The position numbers and the translations under genes were made by a program. Source: an uncultured Synergistaceae bacterium (GTDB taxonomy: Bacteria > Synergistota > Synergistia > Synergistales > Aminobacteriaceae). From it: a stretch of DNA of 8,339 nucleotides. Within the stretch, counting starts at the first letter, position 1. Every line of letters begins with the position of its first letter. Where the stretch lies: contig CALMZW010000171.1 in assembly GCA_937870605.1 (NCBI GenBank), positions 1 through 8,339 on the forward strand, given 5' to 3'. The notes beneath the pieces were generated by a model. The model was not told where the DNA came from. It ran no database searches and was given only the letters and a program-made list of their open reading frames with translations. Of this stretch, positions 1-5,587 are shown piece after piece.

Positions 1-23
1 CGCCGGACGGGATGCGCCCGCTC

Positions 24-809
24 CTACCCGATCAGCAGCTTGACGGCCGCGACGAAGGCCAGCGCGACGACGATCCGGTTGAAGACCTCCTGCGGGATGC
101 GCTTCACGAGCCAGAAGCCGAGCAGCGCGCCGATCAGGACGGACGGCAGCGCCAGAAGGTCGATCCGCAGGCTCTGCGTGGTGATGATTCCGAGGCTCGC
201 GAAGAGGGGGACCTTGAGAAGGTTCAGGATGAAGAAGAAGCCCGACGATGTCGCGATGAACTGCAGCTTGGGCAGCCCCGCGATGAGGAGGTAGAGGCTC
301 AGGATCGGTCCGGCGGCGTTCGCCATGCCGGTGCCCATTCCCGACAGGACGCCGAAGACCGCCGTGACGACGGGCGAGACCGGGCGGTTCGCGGCCGTCA
401 GCCCCTCGCGGCGCTTCTTTAAGCGTGCGTTGACCTGCTGCAGCGCGAGCATCGCAAGCACGGCGGCGCCGATGATCGGCTTGAGCTGTTCGTTCGTGAC
501 GAACCGGAGGATGGCGTATCCGCCCCCGAGGCCGATCAGGGCGAAGGGCAGGAGCGTGACGAGCTGCTTCCGGTCGATGTGCGGCCGGTATTTTCCGATC
601 GCGAAGAAGTCGCCGAAGATCAGCATCGGCAACAGGACGCCGACCGACATTCGCGACGGGAGCGCCATCGCCGTGAGGACGACCGCGAGAATGCCGCCGC
701 CGGGTATGGCCGTCTTCGAGAGTCCGACGCCCGCCCCCGCGAGCAGGAGCAGACACCAGGACAGGATCGGGAGGTCGAGTCCCGTCAGTCCGGAGAGAAA
801 TTCCGTCAT
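24..809 (-). CDS. TauE/SafE-family membrane transporter (sulfite/organosulfur anion exporter-like)
   Basis: A 261-aa polytopic inner-membrane protein with about eight or nine hydrophobic segments, near residues 13-32, 36-50, 55-73, 83-104, 111-126, 145-178, 185-210, 215-235 and 243-260. The two halves carry the glycine-rich repeats typical of TauE/SafE (DUF81) proteins: GLSKTAIPGGG at 29-39 and SGMGTGMANAAGP at 156-168. A basic loop (NARLKKRRE, 127-135) separates the halves. Family members are linked to export of sulfite, sulfoacetate and similar anions, but the substrate cannot be read from sequence. The ATG at 809 is chosen because GAAAGG lies 11 bases before it. An in-frame ATG at 848 would add 13 residues, but it lacks a Shine-Dalgarno and sits on a TATAAT box. 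The frame stays open far upstream through the antisense of glyA, which I regard as an artefact of high GC. It is divergent from glyA. Confidence 0.88.
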   Translation of the reverse strand: MTEFLSGLTGLDLPILSWCLLLLAGAGVGLSKTAIPGGGILAVVLTAMALPSRMSVGVLLPMLIFGDFFAIGKYRPHIDRKQLVTLLPFALIGLGGGYAILRFVTNEQLKPIIGAAVLAMLALQQVNARLKKRREGLTAANRPVSPVVTAVFGVLSGMGTGMANAAGPILSLYLLIAGLPKLQFIATSSGFFFILNLLKVPLFASLGIITTQSLRIDLLALPSVLIGALLGFWLVKRIPQEVFNRIVVALAFVAAVKLLIG

Positions 810-846
810 CGCCGTCGCCGCCTTTCGCAAAAACCCTGACCGGGCC

Positions 847-854
847 ATTATAAT
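847..854. promoter_or_regulatory. Palindromic -10 element shared by the divergent exporter and glyA promoters
   Basis: ATTATAAT is its own reverse complement, so it gives a perfect TATAAT on the plus strand (849-854, toward glyA) and on the minus strand (852-847, toward the exporter). On the plus strand a weak -35 (TTCGCA, 824-829) lies 19 bp upstream. I see no good -35 for the minus direction. Distances to both start codons fit (about 55 bp from a predicted glyA transcription start to its ATG, about 30 bp for the exporter). Use of either direction is inferred. Confidence 0.5.
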
Positions 855-869
855 ACTGTCGGATCTTAC

Positions 870-892
870 GCGCGGCGCTTTTTGCGGCGCGC
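870..892 (+). other. GC-rich hairpin in the glyA leader
   Basis: GCGCGGCGC (870-878) can pair with GCGGCGCGC (884-892) around a five-T loop, giving eight base pairs with one G-G mismatch. It lies in the predicted glyA 5' UTR, about 7 bases before the Shine-Dalgarno. No known riboswitch class is recognised here. It may be chance in GC-rich DNA, or it may affect translation or mRNA stability. Confidence 0.3.
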
Positions 893-914
893 CACAACAA
901 GGGAGTGTCGGATC

Positions 915-2171
915 ATGCTGGAATATACGAAGATCGCGGACCCGGAGCTGTACGACATCACGTGCGAGGAACTGGACAGGCAGGAGCACAACATCGAGAT
1001 GATCGCGTCGGAAAGCACCGCGAGCCTCGAGATCATGGAGCTGTCCGGATGCGTGTTCACGAACAAGACGACGGAAGGGTATCCCGGAGCGCGCTTCCAG
1101 GCGGGCTCGCAGATCGCGGACAAGATGGAGCGGCTCGGGATCGAGCGCGCCAAGGCGCTCTACGGCGCGGAGCACGCGAACCTTCAGCCCTACTCGGGCT
1201 CGACCGCGAACTACTCCGTCTACGCGGCGGTCCTGAAACCCGGCGACGCGGTGCTCGGAATGCGGCTCGACCAGGGCGGCCACCTGACGCACGGCAGCCC
1301 CGCGAACTTCCTGAGCAAGGTCTACGACTTCACGTCCTACGGCCTCCACAAGGACACCGAGCAAATCGACTACGACGAACTGGAGCGGCTCGCGAAGGAG
1401 AAACGGCCGAAGCTCATCATCGCGGGCGGAAGCGCCTATCCGCGCCTGATCGACTACGAGCGTATAGCGAGCATCGCGAAATCCGTCGGCGCGTACTTCA
1501 TGGTGGACATGGCGCACGTGTCGGGCCTCGTGGCCGCGAAGGTCATCCCGAGCCCCGTGCCGCACGCCGACTTCGTGACGTCCTCGACGACGAAGACGCT
1601 CTGCGGTCCGCGCGGCGGCATCGTCCTCTGCAAGGCCGAGCACGCGAAGGCGCTCGACAAGGGCGTCTTCCCCGGCGCGATCAGCTCGATCCACCTGAAC
1701 ATCATGGCCGCGAAGACCTACATGTTCAAGTACGCAGCAACGGAGGAGTTCCGCTCCATCATGCTCCAGGTCGTGAGAAATTCGCGGAAGCTGGCCGAGG
1801 AGCTGACGAATCACGGCTTCCGGATCGTCAGCGGCGGCTCGGACAACCACATCGTCCTTGCGGACCTGCGCCCGAAGAAGCTGACGGGAAAGCAGTTCGA
1901 GAAGGCGCTCGAATACGTGGGAATCACCGTGAACAAGAACATGATCCCGTTCGACCCGGAAAAGCCGTTCGTGACGAGCGGCGTGCGCATCGGAACGACG
2001 TCGATCTCCCAAAGGGGCCTGAAGGAGCGCGAGGTCGTCGAGATCGCCCGGATCATGAACAAGGTCGCCGGAAACGTCGAGGACCAGAAGACGCTCGACG
2101 AGGCCCGGGCCGAGGCGATGGCGCTCATCGGCCGCTTCCCGCTCTACCCGGCGGGCGCGCTGCACGCGTAG
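915..2171 (+). CDS. glyA: Serine hydroxymethyltransferase
   Basis: A PLP enzyme of 418 aa, the usual bacterial SHMT length. It interconverts serine and glycine with tetrahydrofolate/5,10-methylene-THF and is the main source of one-carbon units; it is cytosolic and normally dimeric. Visible landmarks are NIEMIASES near the N-terminus, YPGARFQAG, the HANLQPYSGSTAN segment, GGHLTHGSP, the PLP-ring motif VDMAHVSG (D198, H201), the Schiff-base lysine K227 in SSTTKTLCGPRGG, and R358 in VRIGT for the substrate carboxylate. The motif usually reads T-T-H-K; here Thr226 replaces the His before the lysine. The ATG at 915 is preceded by AAGGGAG with a 9-base gap. An upstream in-frame ATG at 882 has no ribosome site and lies in the leader hairpin. 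The gene is followed by an intrinsic terminator, so it is probably monocistronic. Confidence 0.96.
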   Translation: MLEYTKIADPELYDITCEELDRQEHNIEMIASESTASLEIMELSGCVFTNKTTEGYPGARFQAGSQIADKMERLGIERAKALYGAEHANLQPYSGSTANYSVYAAVLKPGDAVLGMRLDQGGHLTHGSPANFLSKVYDFTSYGLHKDTEQIDYDELERLAKEKRPKLIIAGGSAYPRLIDYERIASIAKSVGAYFMVDMAHVSGLVAAKVIPSPVPHADFVTSSTTKTLCGPRGGIVLCKAEHAKALDKGVFPGAISSIHLNIMAAKTYMFKYAATEEFRSIMLQVVRNSRKLAEELTNHGFRIVSGGSDNHIVLADLRPKKLTGKQFEKALEYVGITVNKNMIPFDPEKPFVTSGVRIGTTSISQRGLKEREVVEIARIMNKVAGNVEDQKTLDEARAEAMALIGRFPLYPAGALHA

Positions 2172-2205
2172 AGCGGCACAGTTCGCGGAATATCGAAAGA
2201 CAGGC

Positions 2206-2242
2206 GCCCCTTCGACCGGTCCGGTCGAAGGGGCCTTTTCTT
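2206..2242 (+). terminator. Intrinsic terminator of glyA
   Basis: A perfect inverted repeat of 12-13 bp, CCCCTTCGACCGG at 2207-2219 and its complement at 2221-2233, extended by one G-C pair. It is followed at once by a T-rich run (TTTTCTT, 2236-2242). It begins 34 bases after the glyA stop. It separates glyA from the toxin-antitoxin pair, whose -10 box lies just beyond. Confidence 0.9.
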
Positions 2243-2245
2243 CGG

Positions 2246-2251
2246 TATAAT
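2246..2251 (+). promoter_or_regulatory. Candidate -10 box for the VbhA/Fic operon
   Basis: A perfect TATAAT lies directly after the glyA terminator and 36 bases before the antitoxin ATG. No convincing -35 lies 16-18 bp upstream, because that space is occupied by the terminator stem. The promoter may be weak or need an activator. TA operons are often autoregulated, but I see no clear operator. Confidence 0.45.
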
Positions 2252-2287
2252 ACATCCGGAACGGCAGGGAATCGGGGTGAAAGGCTC

Positions 2288-2470
2288 ATGGTGACGAAAA
2301 AACGCGCGTTTCGGCTTGCGAAAGCCAACCTCCGCCTGGAGGGGCTTCGACCGTCGAAGCATGCGTGCGCGGTGTACCGGAAGATCGAACGGGGAGAACT
2401 CTCTTTCGAAGAGGGGCGGAGGGTGCTCATCGCCCGGACGCACACGAGAACGGCGTCGTCGGGAACGTGA
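2288..2470 (+). CDS. VbhA-type antitoxin of a Fic toxin
   Basis: A 60-aa protein matching the layout of the Bartonella VbhA family: a short helix with RLEGLRP (16-22), then a helix-rich tail with YRKIERGELSFEEG. In class I Fic systems a separate antitoxin inserts an inhibitory helix with motif [S/T]xxxE[G/N]. Its Glu blocks productive ATP binding in the toxin. Here E18-G19 are present, but the residue four before Glu is Asn14 rather than Ser/Thr. Start choice: the ATG at 2288 follows GGGGTGAAAGG and the -10 box at 2246. The same frame is open for a long way upstream through glyA, which is a shadow. Its stop overlaps the Fic start by one base (TGATG), so the two are translationally coupled. 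The function is inferred from motif, size and neighbour. Confidence 0.85.
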   Translation: MVTKKRAFRLAKANLRLEGLRPSKHACAVYRKIERGELSFEEGRRVLIARTHTRTASSGT

Positions 2471-3063
2471 TGTTCTACGAATCGGAACCTGATCCCTACT
2501 GCTATCCCGAATCCGATGTCCTCATCAATCGTTTTGATCTCCGTGACCCTGAGGAACTCCAGGAAGTCGAATCGGACTTAAGCGCTCTGGCGGAAGCAGA
2601 ACTGCACCACAATCCCGTAGTCGGTTCTTTCGATATGAATCACCTGCGCGAAATCCACAGAAGACTCTTCGGAGATATTTATGCCTGGGCCGGGGAGCTC
2701 CGGACCGTCCGGATAACGAAAGGACAGTCCGTATTCGCATACCCCGAGAACATCAAGGGCTGCTCCCAAGAGCTTTTTGCACGTCTCCGCAACGACGCGC
2801 TTCTCCACGGTTTGCCGAAAGACCGCTTTGTCCGGTCGCTCGCCTTCTACATGGGGGAGCTGAACGCGGTTCATCCCTTCAGGGAGGGCAACGGCAGGGC
2901 TTTGCGCATTTTCTTCGCGCACCTGTCGTTTGAAGCGGGGTACGACCTTCGCTTCGACGAGGCCGAAGCCGGGGAGATGCTTCACGCAAGCATCGAAAGT
3001 TTCAACGGAAACCCGCTTCCGATGGAAACGCTTCTCGCAAGGATCACCTCTCCCCGGCGATAA
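2470..3063 (+). CDS. fic: Fic-domain protein adenylyltransferase (toxin)
   Basis: A 197-aa single-domain Fic protein. The core motif is canonical: HPFREGNGRALR at 135-146, with catalytic His135, Mg-binding Glu139 and the phosphate-binding GNGR loop with Arg146. The upstream beta-hairpin flap that docks the target is also present (LRTVRITKGQSVFAYPENI, about 77-95), as is the AWAGELR segment common to the family. Known Fic enzymes of this type transfer AMP from ATP to a hydroxyl side chain (for example DNA gyrase and topoisomerase IV for VbhT and FicT toxins); the target here is unknown. No inhibitory helix is seen within the protein itself, which fits a class I system held by the antitoxin just upstream. 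The start overlaps the antitoxin stop and has only a weak ribosome site. Base composition is lower in G+C (60 of 120 bases in 2521-2640) than in its neighbours, suggesting horizontal gain. Confidence 0.93.
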   Translation: MFYESEPDPYCYPESDVLINRFDLRDPEELQEVESDLSALAEAELHHNPVVGSFDMNHLREIHRRLFGDIYAWAGELRTVRITKGQSVFAYPENIKGCSQELFARLRNDALLHGLPKDRFVRSLAFYMGELNAVHPFREGNGRALRIFFAHLSFEAGYDLRFDEAEAGEMLHASIESFNGNPLPMETLLARITSPRR

Positions 3064-3089
3064 GCCCTCTTACGAAAGGCCCGTGTGCG

Positions 3090-3734
3090 TTACACGCCCA
3101 GCGCGGAGCGGCGGCGCGCGATGTCGTCGACCGTGACGACGGGGAAGCCGCATCGCCGCGAGAATTCGAGGATCTCGGGGAGGCGGGCCATCGTGCCGTC
3201 GGGGTTTGTGAGTTCGCAGAGCACCCCGGCGGGGGCGAGCCCCGCGAGGCGCATGATGTCCACTGTGGCCTCCGTGTGGCCGCGGCGTTCGAGTACGCCG
3301 CCCGGGCGGGCGCGCAGGGGGAAGACGTGCCCCGGCTGCCGCAGGTCCGACGGCTTCGCGCCCTGTGCGGATGCGGCGTGGACGGTGCGGACGCGGTCCG
3401 CGGCCGAAACGCCCGTCGTGACGCCCTCGGCCGCCTCGATGGAGACGGTGAACGCGGTGGAGTAGCGGCTGGTGTTGTTCCGGGTCATCAGGGGGAGCTC
3501 CAGCGAGTCGATCTTCTCCGGAGTCAGGCAGAGGCATACGATGCCGCTGCACTCCCGGATCAGCATGGCCATCTGGGGAACCGTGAGGCTTTCGGCCGCG
3601 AAGATCAGATCCCCTTCGTTCTCGCGGTCTCCGTCGTCCGTCACCAGAATGCCGCGGCCTGCGGCGAGCGAAGCGATCGCGGCTTCGACGCGGGCTTCGG
3701 AATCCCCGAAGCGCTCCTGCAACTGCGATGTCAT
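3090..3734 (-). CDS. ribB: 3,4-dihydroxy-2-butanone 4-phosphate synthase
   Basis: A 214-aa protein, the length of monofunctional RibB (E. coli 217 aa). It converts ribulose 5-phosphate to 3,4-dihydroxy-2-butanone 4-phosphate plus formate, the pentose branch of riboflavin synthesis. Diagnostic motifs are DDGDRENEGD (33-42, acidic loop with metal-binding Glu), the TAFTVSIEAAEGVTTGVS region (93-110), QPGHVFPLRA (133-142) and GHTEATVD (152-159, metal-binding His153). The C-terminal GTP cyclohydrolase II domain of fused RibBA proteins is absent. The ATG at 3734 follows a perfect AGGAGG with a 7-base gap. It stands alone behind an FMN riboswitch and its own promoter. It is convergent with fic, 26 bases away, with no clear terminator between them. 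Confidence 0.96.
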   Translation of the reverse strand: MTSQLQERFGDSEARVEAAIASLAAGRGILVTDDGDRENEGDLIFAAESLTVPQMAMLIRECSGIVCLCLTPEKIDSLELPLMTRNNTSRYSTAFTVSIEAAEGVTTGVSAADRVRTVHAASAQGAKPSDLRQPGHVFPLRARPGGVLERRGHTEATVDIMRLAGLAPAGVLCELTNPDGTMARLPEILEFSRRCGFPVVTVDDIARRRSALGV

Positions 3735-3741
3735 CGTGCGT

Positions 3742-3747
3742 CCTCCT
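3742..3747 (-). promoter_or_regulatory. Strong ribB ribosome binding site abutting the riboswitch
   Basis: A perfect AGGAGG 7 bases before the ribB ATG. Its first base is also the last base of the presumed P1 stem of the FMN riboswitch. This suggests ligand-dependent control of ribosome access, though that is an inference. Confidence 0.75.
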
Positions 3748-3894
3748 CTCTTTCATCCGGACTGTCACCGTCGGCTCCGGCCTTGCACCGGAATCTGCGC
3801 GCCCCGCCGCGCTGTGCGGGAGGGGACGCTCGCGGGCTCTCCCGCCCGAAGGCCGGAATACCGCCAGTGGGGACTTCCACCCCGTTCCGAGATC
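3747..3894 (-). ncRNA. FMN riboswitch (RFN element) controlling ribB
   Basis: Read on the minus strand, the conserved blocks of the RFN element appear in order: GGGGTGGAAGTCCCCACTGG then CGGTA (about 3884-3859), AGCCCGCGAGC (near 3839-3828), GATTCCGGTGCAAGGCCGG (near 3794-3776), GAGCCGACGGTGACAGTCC (3776-3758) and GGATGAAAGAGAG (about 3760-3748). A short closing stem P1 can form between TCTC (3892-3889) and GAGA (3750-3747). FMN binding to this class represses riboflavin genes through termination or by hiding the ribosome site. The element abuts AGGAGG and no poly-U terminator is seen between them, so translational control is favoured, as described for E. coli ribB. Confidence 0.93.
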
Positions 3895-3905
3895 GAAACT
3901 CGCCT

Positions 3906-3934
3906 ATTCAACGCCGTTTTCCGTCTCCTGTCAA
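3906..3934 (-). promoter_or_regulatory. Promoter of ribB / FMN riboswitch transcript
   Basis: On the minus strand a perfect -35 TTGACA (3934-3929) is followed after exactly 17 bp by TTGAAT (3911-3906, four of six matches to TATAAT). Transcription would start near 3899, a few bases before the riboswitch. The -35 overlaps the stop codon of umuC, so ribB has its own promoter although it follows umuC on the same strand. Confidence 0.7.
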
Positions 3935-5196
3935 CGGAGAGAATGTTCCGTCGTCTCCGGCGACTCGTGGTCGCGACGCGGCCCCCAGCCCGACTCCTTC
4001 CCGCGCGCCGGCATCGCCGCAGGACGGATCGCGTCCTGCCCCAGGACCCTGTTGATCCGGTCTACGGCCTCCATGTATCGTGTCCGCCGGTCGTCCTCCT
4101 GCGGGTCGAGCGACGCGCCCGGCAGGAAGAGCTGCCGTTGTCCCTCCTCCGAAAACTCCGACAGGCCGATGCCCGCCTTCACGTACCACTCCCCCCGGAC
4201 GAAGATCTCGTCCAGAACGTCGAGCGCCGCCGTGACGAGCGTCGGCGTGTAGGACGCCGGCGCCTCGAACGTCATCCGTCCGACGGGGCAGGTGACGGGC
4301 GGGTGGAAGCGCGACGTCGTGATATATACGTGCAGCACGCGCGCCCGCATTCCCTGTGCGCGCATCTTCTCGGCCCCGCGCGAGACGAACGTCGTCACGG
4401 CCTCGCGGATCGGTTCGATCATCGTCGTCGGCGCGCCGAACGATCGGGATACCTGGATGGACTTCTGCGGCGGATCGGTCGTGCGGATCGGGATGCAGGA
4501 CACGCCGCGAAGCTCCCACCCCGTTTGCAGCCCGCGGATCGTCAGATGCCTCCGGAGCCAGTCGTCGGGTTTGTCCCGGAGCTTGCGCGCGTTGCCGGTG
4601 TTGCACCGGTTCAGAAAATCGGCGTAGCGGCGGCCCACGCCCCAGACGTCCCCGACGGGAGTGCGCTCCAGCAGCGCATCCAGCTCCGCTCCCGGTTCGA
4701 GACGATGCACGCCGTTCGTTTCCGCGTGTTTTTTCGCATACTCGGCCGCGAGCTTGGCGAGCGTCTTTGTCGGCGCGAGGCCGATCGACACGGGCACGCC
4801 CACCCACCGGCGGATCGTCTCGCCGAGCGTGCGCGCGTACGCCTCGGGGGACCGGAGCGCGGCGATGTCCAGCGAGAAGAACGATTCGTCGACGGAATAG
4901 TCCTCCGTCTCGGGGGCGTGGGCCCGGATGACGGCGTGAACGCGCTTCGAGATGTCCTCGTAGAGCGGGAAGTTCGTCGAAAAGACGTGCACCTTGTACG
5001 CCTTCACGATCCCCTCGACCTTGAAGAACGGCTCCCCCATCGGGATTCCGATCGCCTTCGCCTCGTTGGAGCGCGAGATGACGCACCCGTCGTTGGACGA
5101 CAGGACGATCACGGGGCGGTCCTTCAGGTCGGGCCGGAAGAGCCGTTCGCACGAGACGAAGAAGTTGTTGCAGTCGCACAGTCCGATGAGCGGCAT
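3931..5196 (-). CDS. umuC: Y-family translesion DNA polymerase, UmuC (pol V catalytic subunit)
   Basis: A 421-aa protein, almost exactly E. coli UmuC length (422). It copies past DNA lesions as part of pol V with UmuD'. The Y-family palm is intact: Asp8 in LCDCNNFF and Asp103-Glu104 in YSVDESF form the metal triad. VLSSNDGCVISRSNEAKA (31-48) is the typical UmuC finger region. The steric-gate position holds Phe13 in place of the E. coli Tyr11. VWGVGRRYADFL is the helix-hairpin-helix thumb region. QRQLF (353-357) matches the beta-clamp-binding motif, and the C-terminal W-x-x-R/SPETT tail resembles the UmuC DUF4113 end. The ATG lies two bases after the umuD-like stop (TGACCATG) with no Shine-Dalgarno, so translation is probably coupled. 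It is followed by ribB, which has its own promoter. Confidence 0.95.
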   Translation of the reverse strand: MPLIGLCDCNNFFVSCERLFRPDLKDRPVIVLSSNDGCVISRSNEAKAIGIPMGEPFFKVEGIVKAYKVHVFSTNFPLYEDISKRVHAVIRAHAPETEDYSVDESFFSLDIAALRSPEAYARTLGETIRRWVGVPVSIGLAPTKTLAKLAAEYAKKHAETNGVHRLEPGAELDALLERTPVGDVWGVGRRYADFLNRCNTGNARKLRDKPDDWLRRHLTIRGLQTGWELRGVSCIPIRTTDPPQKSIQVSRSFGAPTTMIEPIREAVTTFVSRGAEKMRAQGMRARVLHVYITTSRFHPPVTCPVGRMTFEAPASYTPTLVTAALDVLDEIFVRGEWYVKAGIGLSEFSEEGQRQLFLPGASLDPQEDDRRTRYMEAVDRINRVLGQDAIRPAAMPARGKESGWGPRRDHESPETTEHSLR

Positions 5197-5198
5197 GG

Positions 5199-5510
5199 TC
5201 AGGAGCGGCGGATCAGTTCCCAGGTGATGACGCCCCAGACGAGCGCTTCTTCCGTATCGCCCGACACCGTCCCGCGGACGAGCCTGCCGTCGCGCTCGAG
5301 GATCGCGTCCGCCCCCTGCGTCACGGGGTGCGACCGGTCCACGACGAGGATATGCCGGGGGGGCCTCGCCCCGTCGGGCGTTCCCGCGTCCTCCCCGCCG
5401 CGAAAGAGGAAGGTCGCCTGCGGGGAGGGAACGAGGATGTCCGTCAGGTTCTCGAGCGGGTCCTGAACCTTCGGATTCGCCGCCGACCGTGTCATGCGCA
5501 CCGTAGGCAT
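5199..5510 (-). CDS. umuD: Short UmuD'-like subunit lacking the self-cleavage residues
   Basis: A 103-aa protein directly upstream of umuC and co-transcribed with it. It aligns by eye to E. coli UmuD after the cleavage site: LTDILVPSPQATFLFRGGED (22-41), then HILVVDRS (53-60) for the LLIVDS strand, then a DG turn (74-75) and a C-terminal VWGVITWEL (91-99) for FGVVIHVV. Full UmuD is about 139 aa and processed UmuD' about 115. Here the N-terminal arm and its Cys-Gly cleavage site are missing. The nucleophile Ser60 maps to about Ala42, Lys97 maps to Gly80 or Arg79, and about 20 residues before the last strand are lost. It is probably a non-proteolytic, UmuD'-like partner of UmuC. The ATG at 5510 follows GAGGTG with a good gap. 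A downstream in-frame ATG at residue 6 is possible. The UmuD assignment rests on neighbour and partial similarity. Confidence 0.8.
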   Translation of the reverse strand: MPTVRMTRSAANPKVQDPLENLTDILVPSPQATFLFRGGEDAGTPDGARPPRHILVVDRSHPVTQGADAILERDGRLVRGTVSGDTEEALVWGVITWELIRRS

Positions 5511-5523
5511 GGATCATCACCTC

Positions 5524-5546
5524 GTATATACAAATAGTAAGTGTAA
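5524..5546. promoter_or_regulatory. AT-rich leader with palindrome, candidate operator of umuDC
   Basis: Just downstream of the predicted umuDC start, GTATATAC (5524-5531) is a perfect 8-bp palindrome. Beside it is GTAAGTGTAA (5537-5546), which holds a GTAA direct repeat. This is unusually AT-rich for the window. A repressor such as LexA could bind here, but no known LexA consensus is matched, so this is speculative. Confidence 0.25.
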
Positions 5547-5548
5547 TT

Positions 5549-5577
5549 ATGATACGGCGTCTCTGTGAAATCGTCAA
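5549..5577 (-). promoter_or_regulatory. Promoter of the umuD-umuC operon
   Basis: On the minus strand, TTGACG (5577-5572, five of six) and TATCAT (5554-5549, five of six) are separated by exactly 17 bp. Predicted transcription starts near 5542, giving a leader of about 30 bases before the ATG at 5510. No E. coli-type CTGT-N8-ACAG and no Gram-positive GAAC-N4-GTTC LexA box is seen around it. Confidence 0.75.
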
Positions 5578-5587
5578 CAAGGAAATC

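Noticed and set aside
810..2255. Long minus-strand open frame extending the exporter upstream by nearly 500 codons
   Set aside because: It runs antisense through all of glyA, its translation is Arg/Val/Leu-rich with no recognisable domain, and the exporter has a good start with a ribosome site at 809.
905..2287. Plus-strand frame giving a 521-aa version of the antitoxin
   Set aside because: It overlaps glyA in another frame and crosses the glyA terminator. The VbhA-like part begins at an ATG with its own ribosome site at 2288.
3081..3097. CGTGT/ACACG hairpin between fic and ribB as a bidirectional terminator
   Set aside because: Only five base pairs, with no T-run on either side and overlap of the ribB stop; too weak to call.
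3472..5466. 664-codon plus-strand open frame opposite ribB, umuC and umuD
   Set aside because: It is antisense to three well-recognised genes and the FMN riboswitch, has low-complexity Arg-rich translation and no motif. It is a by-product of GC-rich codon use.
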